Under the pieces are notes generated by a model. The model did no database searches and was not told the origin of the DNA. It saw nothing but the letters and a program-made list of their open reading frames with translations. This document shows positions 47,148 to 59,270 of a stretch of 64,000 nt of DNA, one piece after another. The translations under genes were made by a program, and so were the position numbers. Origin of the DNA: Marinomonas posidonica IVIA-Po-181 (GTDB taxonomy: Bacteria; Pseudomonadota; Gammaproteobacteria; Pseudomonadales; Marinomonadaceae); the NCBI RefSeq assembly GCF_000214215.1, contig NC_015559.1, forward strand, positions 2,405,001-2,469,000, given 5' to 3'. The first letter of the stretch is position 1. Each line of letters opens with the position of its first letter.

Positions 47148-48230
47148 TTAAAAGAACAATGCTTTCTCAATGAGGTGTTTCACTTCTGATAAGGCCTCTT
47201 CACTGTCCACAAGGCATTCAATCTTAGATTGCTTGACTTTATCTTGGCGAACAAAATGCTGCTCTGTTTGGGTGATATTACACTCAATGGTGTTGTCGGC
47301 ATCCAGCTTAAGTCGCCCTTTAAGCCGCCAAAAACCTGAGTGGTTTTTCAGTACAGTGGCAAGGTTTTCTAAAGCAGCTTGTTGAAACAGAACGTCTCCT
47401 GCAATCACCCAGCCTATGCTACAAAGCGTTTGATCGCGCTTTTCAAAGACGGTGACCTTGTCATGCTGGATGATGTTGACATCATGCTGATGATCGTGGA
47501 TATAACCATTTTCATGCTCATGACTGTCTTTATGCTCATGGCTGTCTTTATGCTCATGGCTGTCTTCATGCTCATGGCGGCTTTCATGGTGATGATGTGA
47601 ATGGTCATGTGCATTGACGTTAATGGAGCCGACCCTTGAATAATCGAGCCACGACAATGAAATCTTACCCTGCACAGAGAAAGCGTATTTTTTCGGATCT
47701 TTGAGCTGCGCGACGAAAGCAAGAAATTGATCTTGCTGAGCCTCCGTGTATTGGTCAGCTTTTGACGCGATAAGCACATCGGCTTAGTCGATCTGGTCAA
47801 AGAATGCCGGATGGCCTAAGTATCTTGGATCTTGCAGGTTGCGAACATCCAACAAGCAAACTGAGGCTTTGACATCCAGCACACCATGGTAATGTTCGGC
47901 TTGTAGTTGCGCCATGATTTGCGCGGGATGGCCAATGCCTGTGGGTTCGATGAGAATGCGATCAGGATTCACCTGTTTAATGAGTGCGTTCAAACCTGTG
48001 CTAAACGCCGCCGAAGTCACGCAACATAAACAACCGCCCGGCACTTCTTTGATGCTAGCGCCACTGTCTGCCAGTAACACTCCGTCTATGCCCACTTCAC
48101 CAAATTCATTGACCAATACCGCCCAGTGCTCACCAGCAGGCACCTTGCTAAGAAGATGGCGAATGAGCGTGGTTTTACCGGCGCCTAAAAATCCGCTAAT
48201 GATGTTCACTGGAATGTTTTGATAGGTCAT
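47148..48230 (-). pseudogene. G3E (CobW/P47K-type) GTPase gene interrupted by an in-frame stop
   Basis: Read through one TAA at 47784-47786, a single frame encodes a protein of about 360 residues. It has a Walker A SGFLGAGKTTL, NEFGEVGIDG, the CxCC metal motif GGCLCCV, EPTGIGHP and, after the stop, the nucleotide motif ADVLIASKAD (usually NKAD). A His-rich linker with repeated DSHEHK follows, then a CobW C-terminal domain. These proteins insert or distribute metals such as zinc or cobalt. The stop sits between FFDQID and ADVLIASKAD, so one base change would explain it. Both halves otherwise look well preserved, so the lesion is recent, or the stop is read through, or it is a sequencing error. 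Confidence 0.85.
47514..47585 (-). repeat. Tandem 18-bp repeat coding for the His-rich linker
   Basis: About four copies of ATGCTCATGGCTGTCTTT (plus-strand form), the last one diverged, translate on the minus strand as DSHEHK repeats. This is a likely metal-binding loop that can vary in length by slippage. Confidence 0.8.
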
Positions 48231-48256
48231 GGCGTTTGCTTAGGAATAAATAACCT

Positions 48257-48847
48257 TTATTGCGATTTATCGCCACTGATGCGACTGCCAACCGCGGATT
48301 TCTGATCCTTGTATTTGGCGTTGTCACGTTTGTTGTAAGGACGCTCGGCAGGGCCAGACAAGGTTTCAAAGTTGATCGCCCCTATGGTCATGCCTGGACT
48401 CAAGGCAATCGGCAATTTACCCCCATTGAGAAACTCCAATACAATACCGCCACTCCAACCTGGATCAATACGATGAGCCGTCACGTGCACCATGAGACCC
48501 AAGCGTGCTAAGGAAGAACGGCCGTCTAACCAACCGACCAAGTCGTCTGGAATTGTGACCGACTCTTTGGTCACGCCTAATACCAATTCACCCGGATGGA
48601 TGAAAAACGGCTGACCGTCGTCTACCAGAATTTCATCACTCATCACAGACTCAATGACTTTACCTAGATCATCTTTGGAACTGCTCAGGTCAAGATAAGG
48701 CGCTGGGTGACCTTGAAACACACGAAATGAATTGCCCAAACGCAAGTCCACCGACACGCCACTGATCACGCTGTTGTCTGGGCGTGGTTCAATCACTATG
48801 TCGCCTTGGTCTAGGGCTTTGATTATATCTCGGTCACACAAACGCAT
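48257..48847 (-). CDS. dcd: dCTP deaminase
   Basis: Trimeric enzyme that deaminates dCTP to dUTP, the first step in supplying dUMP for thymidylate synthesis. It has 196 residues, against 193 in E. coli. Signatures are [14 protein letters not shown] near residues 30-43, [12 protein letters not shown], the nucleotide-binding and catalytic stretch [20 protein letters not shown] with [11 protein letters not shown] after it, and the C-terminal [18 protein letters not shown]. It lies between mrp and the broken GTPase gene; only nine bases separate it from mrp, so it is probably co-transcribed with it. Confidence 0.96.
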   Translation of the reverse strand: MRLCDRDIIKALDQGDIVIEPRPDNSVISGVSVDLRLGNSFRVFQGHPAPYLDLSSSKDDLGKVIESVMSDEILVDDGQPFFIHPGELVLGVTKESVTIPDDLVGWLDGRSSLARLGLMVHVTAHRIDPGWSGGIVLEFLNGGKLPIALSPGMTIGAINFETLSGPAERPYNKRDNAKYKDQKSAVGSRISGDKSQ

Positions 48848-48856
48848 GTTACTTCC

Positions 48857-49939
48857 TCAATCGTCGCTCATGCCAATGGTTGGCATGACAAATTGCTGTT
48901 CTTGTTGGTGGGCAAGGGTAGCACCCAACTGACGAGCAATCGACTGATAAATGCCTGTCACCTCGCTGTCGGGGGAATTTACCACAATCGGCTTACCTAA
49001 ATCACTCTGTTCACGGATCGATAAACTCAATGGCAGCTTGCCCAACACATTCACACCGTACTCTTTTGCCAAGCTGGCACCGCCCTCATCACCAAAGATG
49101 GCTTCATGATGACCACAGTTAGAGCAAATGTGCGTTGACATGTTTTCCACCACACCCAAGACCGGAATCTTCACCTTATTGAACATTTCAATGCCACGAC
49201 GGGCATCCAACAAGGCAATGTCTTGTGGTGTGGTAACAATCACAGAACCTGCCACTGGCACTTTTTGCGACAAGGTCAGCTGGATGTCGCCAGTGCCCGG
49301 TGGCATGTCGACAAACAAGTAATCCAAGTCATCCCAATCGGTCTGGGTAAGAATTTGCATCAAAGCACCAGTGACCATAGGACCACGCCATGCTACTGGC
49401 GTGTCTTTGGTAGTCAGAAAGGCCATCGACATAACTTGCACACCATGAGCGCTCGGTGGAATAAAGAATTTTTCATCACGTACTTGTGGGCGAGTGCCAT
49501 CGGCGAAGCCCAACATCATGCCCTGGCTTGGACCATAAATATCCGCGTCCAGAATGCCGACTCGCGCCCCTTCGCGCGCCATGGCCAAAGCCAAATTTAC
49601 AGTGGTGGTGGATTTCCCCACCCCACCTTTACCCGACGCCACCGCAATCACGTTCTTCACGCCCTTTAAACCAGGCAAGTTAGCTTGTGTCGCGTGTTGT
49701 TCGATAGTGTGTTCTATGTCTAAGGTGAGTTCACGAGGGTCGTTTAACGCTTCTTTAATTCGGACTTCCAACGAAGCTTGCTCTTGCGCCGCCGCATAAG
49801 GTAACGCTAAGTGAACATGCAATCGGCTGTCGTCGGCGGTGATCTGCCAAACATCACCATAAGCTTGCTGGGTATTGTCATCGATCAGCTTGGCCAGAAT
49901 AGACATTAGCGTCTGTTGATGGTCGGCTTGGTTTGGCAT
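48857..49939 (-). CDS. mrp: Iron-sulfur cluster carrier protein Mrp/ApbC
   Basis: P-loop ATPase that carries and delivers [4Fe-4S] clusters. GGAGCC just before the ATG at 49939 sets the start, giving 360 residues. An N-terminal DUF59-like domain (LAKLIDDNTQQAYGDVWQIT) is followed by the ATP-binding ASGKGGVGKSTTTVNLALA near residues 100-118, DADIYGPSQG, MPPGTGDIQLT and the cluster-binding CSNC near residue 280 in STHICSNCGHHEA. It is divergent from metG, an arrangement also seen in E. coli. Confidence 0.94.
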   Translation of the reverse strand: MPNQADHQQTLMSILAKLIDDNTQQAYGDVWQITADDSRLHVHLALPYAAAQEQASLEVRIKEALNDPRELTLDIEHTIEQHATQANLPGLKGVKNVIAVASGKGGVGKSTTTVNLALAMAREGARVGILDADIYGPSQGMMLGFADGTRPQVRDEKFFIPPSAHGVQVMSMAFLTTKDTPVAWRGPMVTGALMQILTQTDWDDLDYLFVDMPPGTGDIQLTLSQKVPVAGSVIVTTPQDIALLDARRGIEMFNKVKIPVLGVVENMSTHICSNCGHHEAIFGDEGGASLAKEYGVNVLGKLPLSLSIREQSDLGKPIVVNSPDSEVTGIYQSIARQLGATLAHQQEQQFVMPTIGMSDD

Positions 49940-50100
49940 ATTGGCTCCTAACAGCATAGGCAAAAATTGGCTTTTCGATCTAACAGAAAGGCGCAATTCG
50001 AAATTAAGTGAGTCTAGGGAAGATAAGGGCAAATCGTGGAAAAGCAAGGCTTAGACTTGCACAGAATAAGTGGCGACTTATAATGTCGCCTTTCAACATG

Positions 50101-50169
50101 CTATCCCTTATTTAGACTAGGGCTTTTTTCGTCCTTCACGTCTATCCATCATGTCTAAATAAGAGATAG
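50101..50169. promoter_or_regulatory. 17-bp inverted repeat in the mrp-metG intergenic region
   Basis: CTATCCCTTATTTAGAC at 50101-50117 and GTCTAAATAAGAGATAG at 50153-50169 pair at 16 of 17 positions around a 35-base loop. It ends 38 bases before the metG ATG, so it could fold in the metG leader or serve as two operator halves between the divergent genes. Confidence 0.55.
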
Positions 50170-50207
50170 AATATTCGACCTTTTTTAATCCAATAGGCTT
50201 ATCAAAA

Positions 50208-52259
<2,052 letters not shown>

Positions 52260-52502
52260 GTGTGATCCGCTATTGTTTAATCTAGATGAGAAAGATTCTT
52301 AATAGGTTGAGCAATAGCATAGTTATAGATGCATAAATCCAACTTATATAATCGTAACTTATTATCTATATACTAAATCAGACTATATATCTGGCATTTT
52401 TAGCTTTGTTAGTTATAAGCAGATTGGTATAGTGACGCTCGCAGGAAGTGCTCGGGCAAGCACGGTTAGTTTCGATGAATTTACCTTTTTTTTGGACGTG
52501 AG

Positions 52503-53084
52503 ATGACTGAATATCTGTTGATACTAGTCAGCACCATTTTGGTGAACAATTTTGTCTTGGTACAGTTTTTAGGACTCTGCCCTTTCATGGGCGTGTCTGG
52601 CAAGCTGGAGACGTCTATTGGTATGGCCATGGCCACCACCTTTGTACTGACACTTTCCAGTCTGTGCAGTTATCTTACCTTTACCTATATCCTCCAACCA
52701 TTCGGGTTAGAGTATCTACAAACCATTTCCTTTATCTTGGTCATCGCCGTTGTGGTGCAATTTACTGAGATGGTGGTACATAAAACCAGCCCACTGTTAT
52801 ATCGTGTTTTGGGTATTTTCCTACCTCTTATTACCACCAACTGTGCGGTTTTAGGGGTCGCATTGCAAAACATCAGCAAGCAAAACGATTTTGTTGAATC
52901 CATTTTATATGGCTTCGGGGCGGCGGTTGGTTTCTCATTTGTTTTGGTGTTATTTGCTGCGATGCGTGAACGCATCAATGTGGCCGACGTACCCAGTGTT
53001 TTCAAAGGCTCCGCAATCGGCATGATTACAGCAGGACTCATGGCTTTGGCATTCATGGGCTTTACTGCCCTAGTGCAAATTTAG
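52503..53084 (+). CDS. rsxA: Rsx/Rnf electron transport complex subunit A
   Basis: Inner-membrane subunit with six hydrophobic helices, 193 residues. Typical stretches are [20 protein letters not shown] near residues 15-34 and [20 protein letters not shown] near 108-127. It is the first gene of a complete rsxA-B-C-D-G-E-nth operon in the E. coli order. The complex moves electrons between NADH and a low-potential acceptor; in E. coli it keeps SoxR reduced, and in other bacteria (Rnf) it builds a sodium or proton gradient. A short GTGCT/AGCAC hairpin lies 40 bases before the start. Confidence 0.96.
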   Translation: MTEYLLILVSTILVNNFVLVQFLGLCPFMGVSGKLETSIGMAMATTFVLTLSSLCSYLTFTYILQPFGLEYLQTISFILVIAVVVQFTEMVVHKTSPLLYRVLGIFLPLITTNCAVLGVALQNISKQNDFVESILYGFGAAVGFSFVLVLFAAMRERINVADVPSVFKGSAIGMITAGLMALAFMGFTALVQI

Positions 53085-53094
53085 GAGCCGTCGC

Positions 53095-53691
53095 ATGACC
53101 ACTGTTTTACTTGCCATCGGTATTCTTGTTCTCCTAGCCTTAGTCTTTGGCGGCATCTTAGGTTACGCCAACGTGCGCTTTCATGTAGAAGGCGATCCAA
53201 TTGTCGACCAAATCGATGCCTTGCTTCCGCAAACCCAATGCGGTCAATGTGGTCACCCAGGTTGCCGCCCTTATGCCGAAGCCATTGCCAATGGCGAAGC
53301 CATCAACCATTGCCCGCCAGGCGGACAAGCCACCATTCAAGCTCTTGCTGATTTGCTCGACGTGGAAGCCATTCCATTGGATGGCGATCACGGTACAGAA
53401 AGCGCCAAACGCGTGGCTGTCATTCGCGAAGACGAATGCATTGGTTGTACAAAGTGCATTCAAGCCTGCCCTGTTGATGCGATTCTAGGGGCCGCGAAGC
53501 AAATGCACACAGTGATTTCTGATGAATGCACAGGTTGTGACCTGTGTGTGGAACCTTGTCCAGTAGATTGTATTGATATGGTAGAAGTTGGCGTGAACAC
53601 CAAAACCTGGTCTTGGGATAAACCTCAAGGCATTGCCGCCACCTCGTTGAATATTATTGCGACAGATCGTCAGACGGAGGCCGCACACTAA
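53095..53691 (+). CDS. rsxB: Rsx/Rnf electron transport complex subunit B
   Basis: Iron-sulfur subunit of 198 residues with one N-terminal membrane helix. A DUF4445-like Fe-S domain ([16 protein letters not shown] near residues 45-60) is followed by two ferredoxin [4Fe-4S] motifs, [16 protein letters not shown] near 117-132 and [16 protein letters not shown] near 147-162. The stop codon overlaps the start of rsxC by one base. All cluster cysteines look intact. Confidence 0.97.
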   Translation: MTTVLLAIGILVLLALVFGGILGYANVRFHVEGDPIVDQIDALLPQTQCGQCGHPGCRPYAEAIANGEAINHCPPGGQATIQALADLLDVEAIPLDGDHGTESAKRVAVIREDECIGCTKCIQACPVDAILGAAKQMHTVISDECTGCDLCVEPCPVDCIDMVEVGVNTKTWSWDKPQGIAATSLNIIATDRQTEAAH

Positions 53692-56600
53692 TGCAGGCGT
53701 TTGATATTTTCTCTTTTCATGGCGGCATTCATCCACCGGAAAACAAGGCACAATCTCTGCAATTGCCTTTAGGCCGTCCGAGCTTGCCACAAGAATTGAT
53801 TTTGCCATTGGGCCAACACATTGGCCAAAGTTCACGTCCACTTGTCAATGTCGGTGACAAGGTTCTCAAAGGCCAAACCATTGCCATCAACAATGGATTC
53901 TTGAGTAGTTTTTTGCACGCGCCAACCTCTGGCACCATCACAGCCATTGAAGAACGTTTGATTGCCCACCCTTCAGGCTTAAGTGACCTGTGCGTCATTA
54001 TACAGCCAGATGGTTTAGAAGAATGGCAAGCCCTTGAGCCTTTGGTCGATTGGCAAACCCAGAACCGCACAGATGTGTTGGCGTATTTATCTGAAATGGG
54101 CATCGTCGGTATGGGCGGCGCTGGCTTTCCAACACAGGTCAAATTGCAAGGTGCGAACAAATCACCACTGACCCATTTCATTATCAATGCGGCCGAATGT
54201 GAGCCTTACATTACCGCCGATGACATGTTAATTCGTGAAAAAACCTTAGAACTCATTCTCGGTATTGAAGTCTTACAACATCTCGTCAATGCCAGCCAAG
54301 TCGTGATTGGCATTGAAGACAACAAGCCCACGGCGATTAAGATGTTGAACGACTTACTGAACGAGCGTAACAGCACCATTAAAGTCGCCGTGGTACCAAC
54401 TAAATACCCATCTGGCGGTGAAAAGCAGCTCATTCAACTGCTAACAGGCAAAGAAGTACCAAGCGGCCAACACCCAGCAGACATAGGCATATTGTGTCAA
54501 AACGTCGGCACCTGTGTTGCTGTTCACGATGCCATTCATCTAGGTCGACCATTAATTTCCCGTTTCACCACGTTAACGGGGGATGCATTAAACGCACCAC
54601 AGAATGTTGAAGTCTTACTCGGCACACCCGTTTCTCATTTATTGACATACGCAGACGCTCAACAAAGCAAACTTCACCGTTTGGTAATGGGCGGCCCTAT
54701 GATGGGCTTCACATTGGATTCTATGGACGTTCCCGTCGTCAAAACCAGTAACTGTATTTTGGCGGCCACCAAACAAGAATTGCCACCACCAGCACCAGAA
54801 CAAGCCTGTATTCGTTGCGGTATGTGTGAACAGGCCTGCCCGGTCAGTCTGCTACCGCAGCAATTGCTCTGGTTCAGCAAGAGCCAAGAACACGAAAAAG
54901 CCGAACATCACAACTTATTCGATTGCATCGAGTGTGGCGCGTGTTCCTATGTCTGCCCTAGCAGCATCCCTCTTGTTCAATATTATCGTCACTCGAAGAG
55001 CAGCATTCGTGAAGCTCGTGAGTCTGCGGTAAAAGCCGATCTAGCTAAGCAACGCTTTGAAGCCCGCAAAGCCCGTCAGGAAGCCGAAGCGGCAGAGAAA
55101 GAAGCCAAGCGTTTGGCCCGTCAGAAACCTGCGCCAGCAAAAGACACAAGCCAAGCCACTGCCAAGGCCGCCCCTGCGGCAGCGCCAGCAGCAAATGACG
55201 AATCGAAGAAACTCAAAGTGGATTTGGCCATTGCCAAAACCAAACTCAAGAAACTTGAGAAACAATTGCTCAGTGCACAAGAAAACGAGCACCTTGAAGA
55301 GATCAACAGCTTACAATTACAGGTTACGGATCAAGCCAACCAAGTAAAAGACTTAGACGCGCAAATGGCCAAGCTTGCCGCCACGGCTTCCACCGCTAAA
55401 GCTTCTCCTGCCGTTGCCCAAGATAAGGCTGGCGATGAGCTGAAAAAAGCCAAAGTCGATCTTGCTCTGGCGAGTGTGAAGCTGAAAAAAGCCCAAAAGC
55501 AATTAGACGAGTCCCCTGATGACGCTGACCTAAAGCAAAAAGTGGCGTCGTTAATCGCAGAACAACAAGCGGCACAAGCTAAGCTGGATCAAGCCAATGC
55601 GGCACCTAAAGCCACAGTGGAGACAGCGGCGAAGACGGCCGTGAAGCCAGCTGTCAATGACGAGATCAAAAAAGCTAAGGTAGATCTCGCTCTGGCAGGC
55701 GTAAAACTGAAAAAAGTGCAAAAACAACTCGACGAGTCGCCTGATGACAGTGAGCTAAAACGAAAAGTAGCCGACCTGCAAGCCCAACAAGCCGCAGCAC
55801 AAGCTAAGCTTGATCAAGCCACTGCTAATGACAGCCAAGCAGCACCAAACATCGGCGCTAAACCCGCAATCAAGGATGAGTTGAAAAAGCTCAAAATAGA
55901 CGCCGCCATTGCCAAAGCGGCGGTAAAGAAAGTCGAAAAAGCTCTGAAAAAAGCCGAAGAAATACAAGCGCCAGAGATCGACACTCTACGTCAGCAACTA
56001 AAAGACGCTCAACAACGAGCCGATGACTTGGAGCATGCTCTAGCCAACCCAAATGCACAACAGGCCACAGCGACAACCAAATCAGCTGAAAACAATTTCG
56101 GCACAGCAGACGAAGATAAAAAGCGCAAAGTGGACCTTGCCATCGCCAAAGCTGGCATTAAAAAAGCCGAAAAGAACCTTGCCCTATTAAAAGAGCAAGG
56201 TAAGAGCGAGGAAGAGATCCAAGCTTCTGAATGGCCGCAGAAGCTAAATGAAGCTCAGCAAAAATTGGCGCAATTAGAAACGCTAGAACCTGCAGCGCAA
56301 AAAGCCTCAGATCAAGAAGCTTCCACAGCAGCTCAAGCACAGCCAGCCGCACCAACGAATGCGGACGATGACAAAAAACGCAAGATCGACCTTGCCATCG
56401 CCAAAGCTGGCATTAAAAAAGCCGAAAAGAACCTTGCCCTATTAAAAGAGCAAGGTAAGAGCGAGGAAGAGATCCAAGCTTCCGAGTGGCCGCAAAAATT
56501 GCTTGAAGCTCAGCAGAAACTGGCTCAATTGGAATCGAATGAAGCACCGCAACCGTCAAAAGCTGAGCCATCGAACGCCGAACAAGCGAATGACGAAGCC

Positions 56601-56807
56601 CCTCAAGTCAGTCTGGCTGAGCAAATCAAGCAACAAAAAATTGCCGTTGCATTGGCCAAAGCCCAAGCCAACAAGCTGACAAAGAAGTTAGGACTTGAGC
56701 CCGACAATGCAGAGCAAGTGCAAATTGAAATTGCACAACTGAACGATAAGCAAGCGCAAGCGCAACATTTGCTTGAGCAACTGATGAAACAGCAAGAGAG
56801 TCAATAA
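53691..56807 (+). CDS. rsxC: Rsx/Rnf electron transport complex subunit C with long repetitive C-terminal extension
   Basis: Peripheral subunit of 1038 residues. The core up to about 440 has the NADH/FMN-binding Complex-I 51-kDa-like fold (EMGIVGMGGAGFPTQVKL near 138-155) and two [4Fe-4S] motifs, CIRCGMCEQACPVSLLP and CIECGACSYVCPSSIPL. From about 490 onward there are about seven Ala/Lys/Glu-rich helical repeats of 55-90 residues, each starting with a form of DELKKAKVDLALA. Two of these, near the end, share an identical 94-base DNA block. E. coli RsxC also has a repetitive tail but of a different sequence. The ATG overlaps the rsxB stop. Confidence 0.96.
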   Translation: MQAFDIFSFHGGIHPPENKAQSLQLPLGRPSLPQELILPLGQHIGQSSRPLVNVGDKVLKGQTIAINNGFLSSFLHAPTSGTITAIEERLIAHPSGLSDLCVIIQPDGLEEWQALEPLVDWQTQNRTDVLAYLSEMGIVGMGGAGFPTQVKLQGANKSPLTHFIINAAECEPYITADDMLIREKTLELILGIEVLQHLVNASQVVIGIEDNKPTAIKMLNDLLNERNSTIKVAVVPTKYPSGGEKQLIQLLTGKEVPSGQHPADIGILCQNVGTCVAVHDAIHLGRPLISRFTTLTGDALNAPQNVEVLLGTPVSHLLTYADAQQSKLHRLVMGGPMMGFTLDSMDVPVVKTSNCILAATKQELPPPAPEQACIRCGMCEQACPVSLLPQQLLWFSKSQEHEKAEHHNLFDCIECGACSYVCPSSIPLVQYYRHSKSSIREARESAVKADLAKQRFEARKARQEAEAAEKEAKRLARQKPAPAKDTSQATAKAAPAAAPAANDESKKLKVDLAIAKTKLKKLEKQLLSAQENEHLEEINSLQLQVTDQANQVKDLDAQMAKLAATASTAKASPAVAQDKAGDELKKAKVDLALASVKLKKAQKQLDESPDDADLKQKVASLIAEQQAAQAKLDQANAAPKATVETAAKTAVKPAVNDEIKKAKVDLALAGVKLKKVQKQLDESPDDSELKRKVADLQAQQAAAQAKLDQATANDSQAAPNIGAKPAIKDELKKLKIDAAIAKAAVKKVEKALKKAEEIQAPEIDTLRQQLKDAQQRADDLEHALANPNAQQATATTKSAENNFGTADEDKKRKVDLAIAKAGIKKAEKNLALLKEQGKSEEEIQASEWPQKLNEAQQKLAQLETLEPAAQKASDQEASTAAQAQPAAPTNADDDKKRKIDLAIAKAGIKKAEKNLALLKEQGKSEEEIQASEWPQKLLEAQQKLAQLESNEAPQPSKAEPSNAEQANDEAPQVSLAEQIKQQKIAVALAKAQANKLTKKLGLEPDNAEQVQIEIAQLNDKQAQAQHLLEQLMKQQESQ
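56133..56481 (+). repeat. Direct repeat within the rsxC C-terminal region
   Basis: The blocks 56133-56226 and 56388-56481 are identical over 94 bases at a spacing of 255 bases (85 codons). They encode repeats five and six (DLAIAKAGIKKAEKNLALLK...), which suggests a recent in-frame duplication. Confidence 0.85.
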
Positions 56808-57866
56808 ATGGCATTATTGAGAATATCGTCTCCCCATGCTCAACGAGCCGGTCATCGTACCTCGTGGGTCATGCAAATGGTCATTTTAGCGACCGTTCCG
56901 GGCATTCTTGTGCAAACTTGGCTGTTCGGTTTTGGCACCTTGATCAACATCATGATCGCCAGTGTGACAGCATTGGCCTGTGAAGCTGCGATTCTCTCCA
57001 TTCGCCGTCGCTCTGTGGCCTTTTTCCTAAAAGATTACAGCGCGCTACTGACCGCTGTGTTATTGGGTATCGCGTTACCTCCCGTGGTCCCTTGGTGGGT
57101 AACGGTCACTGCCGTTGGCTTTGCCATCATTTTTGCCAAGCAACTCTATGGTGGCTTAGGCAATAACCCCTTTAATCCAGCCATGGTCGGTTATGCCATC
57201 GTACTGGTGTCTTTCCCTGTACCCATGAGCCAATGGCTTGGCCACACTGGCCTAACCACTTCAGGGGAAACCTTATCCTTTGCGCAAAGTCTACAAGCCA
57301 TTTTCCATCATTTGCCCAGCATTGATGGTTACACCATGGCAACACCTTTGGATGGCTTTAAGCATAAAGATTTGCTTGATAGTGAAGCCGCTTTCAGCAG
57401 CATCCCTGCACTACAATCGGCCAGCTTAAACAGCTGGTTATGGATCAATCTGGCTTACTTAGTCGGTGGTCTTGGCTTACTTTGGTTGCGCGTTATTACT
57501 TGGCACACACCCGTTGCCCTGCTCGCGGCCTTACTGGCGATGTCTGGTGTTTTCTATGCCATTGACCCCAGCCAGTTTGCGTCACCATGGTTTCATCTTA
57601 TGACGGGGGCCACCATGTTTGGCGCCTTTTTCATTGCCACAGATCCCGTGTCTTCTTGTACCAGTAACCGAGGCAAACTCATTTACGGTGCGGGCATTGG
57701 CATCTTGATTTACATTATTCGCAGTTGGGGCGGCTACCCAGACGGGGTTGCGTTTGCGGTTCTCTTGATGAATTTCACCGCCCCCTTGATTGATTACTAC
57801 ACTCAACCAAGAAGTTACGGTCACAAAAAAGCGAAAAAAGGCTTAAAGATTGGGGAGGATAACTAA
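56808..57866 (+). CDS. rsxD: Rsx/Rnf electron transport complex subunit D
   Basis: Integral membrane subunit of 352 residues with about nine helices, starting directly after the rsxC stop. Conserved features are NNPFNPAMVGYAIVLVSFP near residues 122-140, the segment SIDGYTMATPLDGFK near 174-188 (where the family attaches FMN to a threonine), and TGATMFGAFFIATDPVSSCT near 265-284. Its stop overlaps the rsxG start by one base. Confidence 0.96.
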   Translation: MALLRISSPHAQRAGHRTSWVMQMVILATVPGILVQTWLFGFGTLINIMIASVTALACEAAILSIRRRSVAFFLKDYSALLTAVLLGIALPPVVPWWVTVTAVGFAIIFAKQLYGGLGNNPFNPAMVGYAIVLVSFPVPMSQWLGHTGLTTSGETLSFAQSLQAIFHHLPSIDGYTMATPLDGFKHKDLLDSEAAFSSIPALQSASLNSWLWINLAYLVGGLGLLWLRVITWHTPVALLAALLAMSGVFYAIDPSQFASPWFHLMTGATMFGAFFIATDPVSSCTSNRGKLIYGAGIGILIYIIRSWGGYPDGVAFAVLLMNFTAPLIDYYTQPRSYGHKKAKKGLKIGEDN

Positions 57867-58483
57867 TGGAATTATTGTCTTCTATTCGCCGCAACAGCCT
57901 TGGTCTTGGCATTTTTGCAGTACTGACAGCAGGTTTAATTGCCGTAACACATCAGCTGACTGACCATACGATTAAAGAGAATATCTTGCATGCACAGATT
58001 TCAGCGTTTAATGAAATCTTACCAGCTGATCTGTATGACAATGACCTAACCAAGGACATCGCCGTCTTACCGGTTGACCCTCTTTTAGGCAGTGAAAATG
58101 GCACCAAAATTCACATTGCCCGTAAAGGGAGTCAGGTAACAGGGATTATTTTCGAAACCACCGCGACTCGAGGCTACAATGGCAATTTAGACATGTTGGT
58201 CGCCATTAATCGTGATGGCGTCGTCACCGGAAGCCGTGTCATTAGCCATAAAGAAACACCAGGTTTAGGCGACAAAGTGGATTTGAAAAAATCCGATTGG
58301 ATTCTCAGTTTCGCCGATAAGTCACTTACTAACCCAGATCTGAAAGGCTGGGGTGTAAAAAAAGACGGTGGCGACTTTGACCAATTTACTGGCGCAACCA
58401 TTACCCCAAGAGCGGTTGTTAGAGCGGTAAAAAACACTCTGTTATACTTTGATCAAAACAAAGCAACGCTACTAGCGCGATAG
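57866..58483 (+). CDS. rsxG: Rsx/Rnf electron transport complex subunit G
   Basis: Membrane-anchored flavoprotein of 205 residues. One N-terminal helix ([20 protein letters not shown]) precedes a periplasmic FMN-binding domain. The covalent flavin motif [S/T]GATxT appears as [17 protein letters not shown] near residues 174-190. [17 protein letters not shown] is the other family signature. Its start shares one base with the rsxD stop. Confidence 0.96.
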   Translation: MELLSSIRRNSLGLGIFAVLTAGLIAVTHQLTDHTIKENILHAQISAFNEILPADLYDNDLTKDIAVLPVDPLLGSENGTKIHIARKGSQVTGIIFETTATRGYNGNLDMLVAINRDGVVTGSRVISHKETPGLGDKVDLKKSDWILSFADKSLTNPDLKGWGVKKDGGDFDQFTGATITPRAVVRAVKNTLLYFDQNKATLLAR

Positions 58484-58497
58484 GAAAGGTAATCACA

Positions 58498-59256
58498 ATG
58501 AGCGCAGAAACAACCGTCGCAGAAGACATTCAAGAAGACAAGCCCAGCGCCAATTATGCTGAGATCATTTATAACGGCATCTGGAAAAACAACCCGGCAT
58601 TAGTTCAACTGCTGGGCTTGTGCCCTATGCTCGCGGTAACCAGTACCGTGGTCAACGCCCTCGGCCTTGGCTTAGCCACTCTAGTGGTTTTGGTGGGTTC
58701 TAACATAGCCGTTTCGATTATTCGAAACTATGTGGCAGACGCTGTTCGCTTACCCGCTTTTGTGATGATCATTGCTTCTTTTACCACCTCAATTGAACTG
58801 ATTATGCAGGCTTACACCTATGAGCTGTATCAGATTCTAGGCATCTTTATTCCATTGATTGTAACCAACTGTGCCATTCTGGGCCGTGCCGATGCCTTTG
58901 CCAGCCGTAATCCGATTTTGCCATCGGCACTTGATGGGCTGATGATGGGCTTAGGCTTTATGGTCATTCTAGTGGCGTTGGGGGCAATGCGTGAATTGAT
59001 TGGTCAAGGCACACTCTTTTCTGATATGCATTTGTTGTTTGGTGACATGGCATTGCATTGGAAGATTACCCTCTTCGAAGATTACCCAAATGTGTTGTTT
59101 GCGATTCTGCCACCAGGCGCCTTTATTGGTTTGGGCTTGTTAATCGCCGGCAAAAATTACTTTGATGACAAAGAGCAGAAACGCGTCGCAGCAGCCAAGG
59201 CCAAAGCAGGTCCTGCTGAGTCAAAACGTGTGCGTGTTACTGGGCAAGCAGGTTAA
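58498..59256 (+). CDS. rsxE: Rsx/Rnf electron transport complex subunit E
   Basis: Integral membrane subunit of 252 residues, related to RsxA. It has the typical [20 protein letters not shown] and [19 protein letters not shown] near the N-terminus, then [20 protein letters not shown] near 119-138, and [18 protein letters not shown] sequence near the end. The charged tail [20 protein letters not shown] is unusually long and alanine/lysine-rich, a milder version of the RsxC tail. nth follows after 14 bases. Confidence 0.96.
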   Translation: MSAETTVAEDIQEDKPSANYAEIIYNGIWKNNPALVQLLGLCPMLAVTSTVVNALGLGLATLVVLVGSNIAVSIIRNYVADAVRLPAFVMIIASFTTSIELIMQAYTYELYQILGIFIPLIVTNCAILGRADAFASRNPILPSALDGLMMGLGFMVILVALGAMRELIGQGTLFSDMHLLFGDMALHWKITLFEDYPNVLFAILPPGAFIGLGLLIAGKNYFDDKEQKRVAAAKAKAGPAESKRVRVTGQAG

Positions 59257-59270
59257 TTTAAGGTTCATCA

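Noticed and set aside
47514..47585. Tandem repeat considered as a CRISPR array
   Set aside because: The units are directly adjacent without spacers and keep the reading frame of the GTPase gene.
47414..47800. Overlapping minus-strand frame rich in Met, Ser and Thr repeats
   Set aside because: It is the shifted frame of the tandem repeat inside the GTPase gene; the true frame carries the CobW motifs and His-rich linker.
52447..52463. GTGCT/AGCAC hairpin before rsxA as a terminator or riboswitch
   Set aside because: A five-base stem without a T run or conserved riboswitch core is too weak to call.
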